Positions 58,557 to 64,000 of a DNA stretch of 64,000 bases are shown piece after piece. The stretch spans positions 23,058,734 to 23,122,733 of the forward strand of contig OY288259.1 of NCBI GenBank assembly GCA_958450325.1. Direction: 5' to 3'. Positions within the stretch are counted from its first letter, which is position 1. Every line of letters starts with the position of its first letter. Source of the DNA: Agrostemma githago (lineage: Eukaryota > Streptophyta > Magnoliopsida > Caryophyllales > Caryophyllaceae). The position numbers were made by a program, and so were the translations under genes. The notes under the pieces were generated by a model. That model saw only the letters and a list, made by a program, of their open reading frames with translations. It was not told the origin of the DNA and searched no databases.

Positions 58557-60308
58557 AAGAGAGAAATAAACCACACACACACAAGAAGCAAAGTAACCAA
58601 AAGAAAAAGAAAACACAAACACAAAGACAAAGTCAAGCAACTAGGAAAACAAAGTCCAAACTAGCACCGTCCCCGGCAACGGCGCCAAATTGATGGGAGG
58701 GATTTTTCGTGGAATCCCAACCGTCAATAATATAACCGGATATTCCTACGGTAGATAGGGCAAGTCGGGTCGAATCCAAGGGGACGGTAAGAGGCGTCTA
58801 GACTAGGTCGGCCCAAATACTAGACTAAGTCAACGAGCTAAACTAAAGAATGAAAGGAGGGGAGAGAGCTAGACTATCACTAAGGCTATGGAGAAACAAC
58901 TAAGGAGAACGAGCCAGGATTAGGTCGGGGTCAAAGGGGTAACAGAATGGTCAAGGGAGGACTAGAGTGAAGGAGGTAGTAGGGTAATCTAGGTTGGTCC
59001 GGGCTCTCGCAACTTAGACTCACCTAGAGGTTCCACTTAAAACCCATCTCGTCGATACACAACACAAACGGGGTTCTAGCGCGCTATAAGCCTAGGTCGA
59101 ATCCGGGCTCTCGCAACTTAGACCGGCCTAGGGGTCGTCCTCACCGGGCTCTCGCAACTTAATAAGGGGACCGAACCCACAAACAAACTAGTGCCCACGA
59201 AAGAAAGGCAAGAAAACAAGCATTCGTACATACTTAGTCATTCAAGAAATTCAACAAACATGTGATGTGCATCAAACAAGAGGTAACCCATATCTTCCTC
59301 CAACATCTCCAACAAACCCTAAACACCCAATTAACACCCTAATCACCTTACTAACCCTAGCAAGAACACTACTCTAACATATCTAATCTAGAATTAACAC
59401 TAACAAGGAGAATCATCAAAGAAACAAAACAAACATAAACGAACAAGTGAAAACAATAAACAACAATCAAAGATTAAAACTTGGATGATTAAACATGAGA
59501 GATTAAAGGAAAAGAGGAAAGAAAGATTGTGCCAACTACAAGGGATGAAAAGGAGAACACTTGCATAGAAGATAACCCAAATTCATCCACCAAGGTTGTC
59601 AATCTTGGATGGATTCTTCAAGAGATCCAATATTACAAGCTTAAACTAAGATTAACTACTAATTATCGACTAACCTACACTAATCTAATCTAATCTAACC
59701 AAAAGTAGTCTAGGGTTTTTGGTCTAATGAAGTGCATAAGCTTAACATAACAAGGGAAGAGTATATATAGGGTTATAAATGAAAGGGAGAAGAAAAGAAA
59801 ACAAAGCGGAGTAGCAGTGGCCCGTCCCGGCCGAGACGGGGTGGTCCCGGTCGGGACGAGGTCGGTCCCGGTCGGGACGCCTCCATCCCAATCGGGATGG
59901 GCCCAGGTCAGCAGCTTCTCTTTTTGCTCCTTCATCCCGAACAGGATGAGCTTATCCCGAACGGGATGAGCCTTGTAGGCCTCAATTATGATCTTTTTGG
60001 TCCCTCCTTGCTTCTCATGGGCTTCTCATCGATTCTCGGGACTCGAGATTGGGTCTCGGAGGCTCGCGATTTGGTCCCAAGGTCTCGGGGTCGATTCCAA
60101 GGCATCGAGTCATCGTTCCTTAGCTTCGTTGGCTCCAAAATGTGTATGTATAGAGTCGGAATCGCTCCAACTCTTCCAAATTGGTCTCGGGAACTTGAAA
60201 CGAACTAAAGGAAGCATAAGAAGCCCCTAAACCGTTCCCAAGGAGCGATTCTACAAGGAAAACGGGACCAAAACACTACAAAATAGGCACTACAAATGAC
60301 ACTTATCA

Positions 60309-61203
60309 ATGTTGTTGGTCCGTTGCTGGGTGGCGGCGGAGGGGATGTTAGATTCATCGACCGCGGTACTGGTACGGTTCATGCGCGGTTTGAACAGTTC
60401 TTTAGCTGCGCTTCCAATCCTGAACACGCGTTTCTTCTTGTTGAATCCCCTCCAGGCGTCATGGTATAAGCGAAACTCGTCGACACGTGGTATCCCCTTT
60501 CCTCCTTGGGATATCGCCTCTTCCCTTGCTCGTACAAATTTTTGTTGAAATGAAATTCAGATGTTAAATTATTAATAGCTTGTTAACACGAAATGAAATT
60601 AAGATAATTTAATATGATTTTAATTATATTGTACGACAACTTACGTCCACCTCCTCTACAACGGGGTCAACTCAAAGACCTTTCTTGTTCTTCTTGACCT
60701 TGTGAAGCAACTGAATCGAGGTCAAATCCGGTCCCTTCAAAAGATAATGTCAGAACACATACCATGTTATTCAACACTAAAAACTAATCATTTATTTTCA
60801 AAACACATACCATCCTATTGAAAGTTGTTGTTGCGCTCTTACGCCCTAGTCAGTTGGTCTCTTTCGCGACTCTGTCTTTGTTTCCGCCACGACGATTCGA
60901 CTTGTTCACTTCCACTTTCTTTCGGAAGTTAGGATCCGTTGCCCGAACACGCCTTTCATGCGCCTTCATTGCTCTCTGGAAGATGTCGGAGAGGCGCTTC
61001 TTGATCCGTCCCTCGTACGCGTTTCTTAGCTCATATCTCGGATCGACCCTCACTCATTTCTGGTTGCAAAAGACAAACAAATTATTAGAAAATTATCAAA
61101 GTACTGAAATAGTTCACGTATTAGACAAAAAAAACTCACTGCGAAGTGGGTAAACATGGCGTCCCTCGCCTGTTGGGGCGCCTCAGTCCAGTTCCTATAC
61201 ACG
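60309..61203 (-). pseudogene. CACTA TNPA-like (Transposase_24 type) protein, N-terminal exons
   Basis: Coding segments on the minus strand can be joined by plausible introns: EAPQARDAMFTHFA (about 61190-61140), VDPRYELRNAYEGRIKKRL onward (61058-60811), GPDLTSIQLLHKVKKNKKG (about 60735-60645), and FRLYHDAWRGFNKKKRVFRIGS (about 60540-60309). Donor and acceptor words are GTATGTG, TTTTGAAG, GTAAGTT and GCAACCAG. The KxKKGxxVDP and GGxxKKGRVYGLGS patterns are typical of the second protein of plant CACTA elements. In-frame stops, for example after KKNKKG, mark it as decayed. It continues at 52446. Confidence 0.6.
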
Positions 61204-62301
61204 CTAGGGGCGTTCATGTACGTACCGACACTGCTTCAATGCTACAGGCAACAACCTCTCCATGAACACATGACAGTCATGAATTTTCATGCCATGCAAT
61301 ATCTTTTTCGAATGGTCTACACACCTAGACAAGTTAGATGCGTAACCGTCCGGGAACTTCAACCCAGATACCCAACCACATAACGCGTTCTCGTCACTTC
61401 TGTCCAGTACGAATGACATTGACTTGGGTCGACTGAAGCACAGTTCCTTAAAGTCGGCTTTGCCTTTCGGTACGTCTTATTAGGTACATCCATAAAGGTG
61501 TTCATAAGTTGCTCAAAAAAGTTTTTGTCACTGTGCATGACATCTAGGTTGTGCCTAATTAGCAGAGTCTTTCATTATGGAAGTTCCCAGAATATACTTT
61601 GTTTCCACCATCCTTCTTTTTGATCTTTCAACTTCTTCAACTCGTCGAAAGAAGCATGAACAATAGTAGGATAATGTTTTACCTCCTCCCATATTTCATC
61701 GCCTGACAACCTTTAGAGACGATCGTACTTTCATTGGGTCTCTTCTTCAGAAAACCTTTGCAGTTTTTTTCTAAATGGATGGTCAACTGGTAGAAATTGT
61801 CTGTGAGAGTCGAACCAACACACCTTACAACTTCTGGGCAACCAAAAGGATTTTCGATCCTTCCCTTGACAATACGGGCAAGCACGGTAACCCGTCCAGA
61901 AAGCATCCCGTAAGCAGGGAAGTCATTGATGGTCCACATCACTTGTGCCCTTAGATTGAAGCTCTTCTTCGTGGACACGTCGTACGTGTAAACCCCCGCC
62001 TCCCATAAACATTTTAATTCCTCAATCAAAGGTTGGAGATACATGTCCATATTTGACTTCGGGTTCCTAGGTCCAGGAACGATGAGGGACAAGAATAGGA
62101 ATTGTCTCTTGAAACACAACCAAGGAGGAAGGGTTTAGGGTGTCACCATCACAGGCCAACACGAGTAACATTTGCCGAATTGCCCGTAAGGGGAAAACCC
62201 ATAAGTGCATAAACCCAAGCGAACATTGCGCGGCTCTTTTGAAAACTCGGGATGTTTAAGGTCGAACGTTTTATAAGCTATACTGTTGCTAGGATGCACC
62301 A
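61204..62301 (-). pseudogene. CACTA TNP2 transposase, fragment
   Basis: In order on the minus strand: HPSNSIAYKTFDLKHPEFSKEPRNVRLGL, YGFSPYG, a TAA at 62135-62137, LPPWLCFKRQFLFLSLIVPGP, DMYLQPLIEELKCLWEAGV, MWTINDFPAYGMLSG, a frame change near 61700, LRHNLDVMH, and GMKIHDCHVFMERLLPVAL. These are landmark segments of the TNP2-like (Transposase_21) transposase of plant CACTA elements. Both the N-terminal third and the far C-terminus are absent, and several stops and frameshifts are present. At 61204 it runs directly into the TNPA-like exons on the same strand. Confidence 0.8.
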
Positions 62302-62462
62302 TGGTACCATTTACTCTAAATCATGAGTTTTTGTGATGCCAACGCATTACGGCTATGTTCTTTGTCGCGTACAGGCGTAATCTAGGACCTAGCGGGAAAT
62401 AAGTCAATACCATCAGCGAAGTATGCTCGTTAACTGGAAAATGAAGAAAATGCCCCGGATGG

Positions 62463-63416
62463 ATGGATCCGGAGGTTTACAAGTCTTTGTTGGACAAACG
62501 CAAAGAGGAATCATTTCAATTGAGATCAAAACAAGCATTAGCAAAAAAGAGCAAGGCCGGCGTTGAGGGAACACATCACTATGGGTCAATTAAGGCAACC
62601 AAACAAGCTTCCAAAATGGTAATTAAGCGCCATTTCTATTTCTTTAATTAGTTTCTAATAAGTTCTATAACACTTTAGTTACTTATGTAAAAACTATTAT
62701 TAATTATATGATTTATGTTGCATAAAGATGCACAACAATGGTGGTCAAAGACCCACAACGGCGGAGCTCTTCGTGGATAGTCTTAGTAAGGTCGTGGATG
62801 GTAAAAGAGTATTAATCGGGCAGAAAGCGAAAGCCATGTTCGTATGTATCGTTTATTATAATGTCCATGGTAAATTACAAAAAAAAATTCCTACCATTTA
62901 ATGAGTATTAATTAATGGCATTCTACTATTTGATATTAAAATTAAATATAGGAACGTTATGAAAAACTGCGAGACGATTATCATGCTGAAGGGAAAGAGG
63001 TCACTCCCGATGAAATCTGGTTTGAAGCCGTTGACGGTTTCAAAAAGGGACAGGTTTATGGGTTAGGAACAGCCGCACCACTTTACTTCAAATGCACTTC
63101 ATCTGTTGGTAAGTCAACCGGATCTTCTACTTACATTCCCGGTATTATGGCGCAAGTGGATATGCGGGCTAACGAAATGCAAAAGGAGATGGAAGCATTA
63201 AGAAATGAAGTCGCGAAAAACAGAACTGAATTACAAGAATCTCGGGCAAGGGAGGAGATGATTTTAAAGAGTCAAGAGCTAATGAATCAGAAGTTGGATA
63301 ACTACTTCCAAACTCAAAATAGCAATCAAAATTATCTCAACAACTTTCGTAATCCGAACGACGACAACTCCGGAAGTGGTGGCGTTGGGGGAGCCGGCCT
63401 CACATCTCAAGTTTAG
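62463..63416 (+). CDS. CACTA TNPA-like (Transposase_24 type) protein, N-truncated
   Basis: Three exons are inferred: 62463-62618, 62728-62841 and 62952-63416, with GT-AG introns (GTAATTAAG to CATAAAG; GTATGTAT to AAATATAG). The joined frame encodes about 244 residues with HHYGSIKATKQASK, PTTAELFVDSLSKVVDGK, DEIWFEAVDGFKKGQVYGLGTAAP and a C-terminal coiled coil (EMQKEMEALRNEVAKNRTELQ). These are features of the DNA-binding second protein of CACTA elements. The N-terminus is missing: a stop lies about 15 codons upstream. It has no internal stop, unlike the minus-strand relative next door, and is followed by CACTA-type subterminal repeats. Confidence 0.65.
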
Positions 63417-63682
63417 AAACTTTAGTAGTATGTTTAACTACTAGTACTTGTATGTATGAAACTCCAAAATATGAACCGTTTAACTTAGAATATGTTTGCC
63501 TTTCGGATTATGTGGTTTGACGTTTATTATATTAATGTTTTAGATGACTTTGACAAATTTTATGTTTGGGATGAAATTGGAGTGATTTGAGAATTTGGAT
63601 GTGAGTGTTTGATGTTTGATATTGCAGGTAATTGCGAATGGGAGGCTAGCATCGTGGTTTATTTGTTACGTTTGACAAACAT
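63417..63682 (+). other. 3' untranslated/intergenic part of the CACTA element
   Basis: AT-rich DNA without a visible gene between the TNPA-like stop and the repeat-rich end. I see no defined poly(A) signal. Confidence 0.4.
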
Positions 63683-64000
63683 TACCGACCGACAACGGGC
63701 AACACCGACCGAGATCAGTCGGCAACCCCCCTGTAAAATTGATACGGTTACCAATTAAAAAATTTTACCGACCGATTTAACGAAATACCGACTGTCGTTT
63801 CATAATATACCGACCGACAAAAACGTTTACCGACCGCTGTCGGTAGGTAATTACCGACCGATTGAAAAATTTACCTACCGATGGCAAAATATTTACCGAC
63901 CGATTAAGGTCTGTACCGACCGATTTCGGTAGGTAAATTGCCGACTGATTTTTTTTTTGCCGACCGCTTTCGGTAGGTATATTACCGACGGATGTCAATC
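63683..64000. repeat. CACTA subterminal repeat region (ACCGACCGA motifs)
   Basis: More than a dozen ACCGACCGA/TCGGTAGGTAA-type words occur in both orientations, the usual TNPA-binding subterminal structure of CACTA elements. The terminal inverted repeat itself lies beyond the window. Confidence 0.75.

Larger units (their letters stand above)
52447..60308 (-). mobile_element. Complete non-autonomous LTR retrotransposon with degraded Tyr/Gln-rich ORF
   Basis: LTRs are 52447-54063 (1617 bp) and 58691-60308 (1618 bp), flanked by ATGTT (52442-52446, 60309-60313). The primer site 58670-58687 is an intact tRNA-Asp match. The polypurine tract follows 54063 (minus strand AGTGTGGGGGAGT). The interior has the same plan as 13946-18535. 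It inserted into an exon of a CACTA gene, which gives a clean before/after comparison. Confidence 0.93.

Overview
The window looks like heterochromatic or intergenic DNA from a flowering plant, probably a eudicot. I found no convincing single-copy host gene, rRNA, tRNA or CRISPR array. Almost all of it is nested transposable elements: tRNA-Asp-primed LTR retrotransposons of the Athila/Tat (Ty3/gypsy) type, hAT DNA transposons and decayed CACTA (En/Spm) transposon genes. The species cannot be named from sequence alone.

Layout. 1-452 and 10032-10404 are two halves of one minus-strand LTR, split by a complete non-autonomous LTR element (453-10031, target duplication TGGAG) that carries gag and protease but no reverse transcriptase or integrase. 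10405-12354 and 47496-48700 are the two halves of the 3' interior of an older plus-strand Athila-like element, with an ORF1/env-like pseudogene. They are separated by one 35-kb composite insertion (12355-47490) flanked by a single target duplication, TGTGT. The composite holds a full LTR-interior-LTR element, a truncated interior, six head-to-tail units of about 2.96 kb (20859-38650), and a terminal LTR. That LTR received a hAT transposon, which was then tandemly duplicated with its flanks. The Athila-like 3' LTR starts at 48701 and contains a solo LTR (49374-50911, duplication CCTAG). From about 52200 to the end the backbone is CACTA: a minus-strand TNPA-like pseudogene split by another complete LTR element (52447-60308, duplication ATGTT), a minus-strand TNP2 pseudogene, a plus-strand TNPA-like gene fragment, and an ACCGACCGA-rich subterminal repeat region.

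How it fits together. The complete TGATGG-type elements (453-10031, 12355-20137, 52447-60308) share LTRs, an intact tRNA-Asp primer site, hairpins and a long 3' non-coding interior with each other; that interior also resembles the Athila-like host element. Their proteins differ. One encodes gag-protease; the others encode an unrecognised Tyr/Gln/Pro-rich protein (448 aa, or 397 aa in the array) in the gag position. In the tandem array each unit keeps the LTR promoter/R-U5 part, the primer site and this ORF, and has lost U3, the polypurine tract and the 3' interior. The deletion joint lies in short GC-rich palindromes present in both LTR and interior. The most novel items are this array, its unknown ORF, the palindrome clusters just upstream of the LTR TATA boxes in two unrelated LTR families, and inverted repeats with compensatory changes.
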